Translations under genes and position numbers: made by a program | The notes under the pieces: generated by a model | What the model was told of the DNA's origin: nothing | What the model saw: only the letters and a program-made list of their open reading frames with translations | Database searches by the model: none | Assembly: GCF_050948215.1 (NCBI RefSeq) | Contig: NW_027488833.1 | Location: forward strand, 247,745 to 311,744 | Length of the DNA stretch: 64,000 bases | Direction of reading: 5' to 3' | Source: Halictus rubicundus | Taxonomy: Eukaryota; Arthropoda; Insecta; Hymenoptera; Halictidae | Shown here: positions 63,691 to 64,000 of the stretch, piece by piece | Layout: each line of letters starts with the position of its first letter | Numbering within the stretch: position 1 is the stretch's first letter

Positions 63691-64000
63691 GCGGTGTCCA
63701 CACCACGAAGCGAACACAACAACTCGGTAAATTAACATTACTATTATTCAACGAAATATTTGTAAGCTATCTAGTTTATGCGTTAACTAGACATAATCTC
63801 TATTTGTCAAATCATGTTTAAAACTTCTGATTCAGCACCTAATTTTGAATAAATCAATAATTTTGTTTGTTTTGGAAAATAAGAATACAAGTTATTTAAA
63901 CAATCCTCAATTTCCCGAACCGTAGCCGGTGAATGCAGGTAGGTTCAAAACTGCGTCCTATCTCATAAAAATCATAATCCGTCCTACCTGGGACGTAACA

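Larger units (their letters stand above)
62961..64000 (+). repeat. LTR at the window edge, probably of a Ty3-type element
   Basis: Begins TGTCACGTCC and ends GGGACGTAACA at the last base, nearly an inverted repeat of its start. The first 126 bp are duplicated in diverged form from 63087 (TGTCATGTCC). TATAAAA lies at 63429-63435 and AATAAA at 63848-63853, in plus orientation. Whether this is a 5' LTR or a solo LTR cannot be decided, because the window stops here. Confidence 0.6.

Overview
The window is eukaryotic DNA made almost entirely of transposable elements. The mix is BEL/Pao and Ty3-type LTR retrotransposons, two LINEs, a PIF/Harbinger element with introns, a P-element-like transposase remnant, a Mutator/YqaJ gene, a TTAA-type element with CCCTTTGCACTCG ends, and many palindromic foldback elements. 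This is typical of arthropods. A hymenopteran insect such as an ant is my best guess, but that is inference. Only one candidate non-transposon gene is visible: an RS/RGG-rich gene at about 36.66-37.77 kb.

Layout. 1-639: tail of a P-element/THAP9-like transposase. 2490-6994: a 5'-truncated BEL/Pao element without its integrase, followed by a foldback element (6995-7655). 8163-13937: a complete Ty3-type element on the minus strand with 271-bp LTRs that look identical, a 4-bp target duplication and a clear -1 frameshift signal. 14040-19045: a LINE with a very purine-rich coding strand; ORF1 is intact and ORF2 is broken. 19999-22624 (minus): a Mutator-like transposase joined to a YqaJ nuclease domain, in three frames. 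22.6-27.3 kb: mostly AT-rich DNA with foldback elements, one nested inside another. 27461-35436: a nearly intact BEL/Pao element with 1046-bp LTRs that look identical, a 5-bp target duplication, and one in-frame UGA between gag and pol.

35.4-43 kb: simple repeats, the RS/RGG gene with a foldback element in its intron, a TTAA-type element carrying a solo LTR, a second solo LTR, and two-copy repeats. 42888-50437: a foldback element split by a BEL/Pao element (43442-50315) whose gag-pol frame is broken by a 14-bp tandem duplication. 50477-52110: another foldback element, split by a 1410-bp solo LTR. About 52.1-54.9 kb: a PIF/Harbinger element whose transposase and MADF-like genes lie on opposite strands, with the exons of each inside the introns of the other. 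55.4-56.6 kb: repeats. 56.6-62.96 kb: an I/Jockey-type LINE with an RNase H domain, an internal deletion and one nonsense codon. 62961-64000: an LTR ending at the window edge.

The genes do not form a host pathway. Each element carries its own gag/pol, ORF1/ORF2 or transposase genes, and nesting order gives relative ages: the BEL element at 43.4 kb is younger than the foldback it splits, and the solo LTRs at 38.0 and 50.6 kb are younger than their hosts. The Ty3-type element and the BEL element at 27.5 kb look youngest. The density of nested copies in both orientations would fit heterochromatin or a piRNA-producing locus, which sequence alone cannot show. Target duplications, LTR ends and intron boundaries were read by eye; clade assignments are from motif recognition, not searches.
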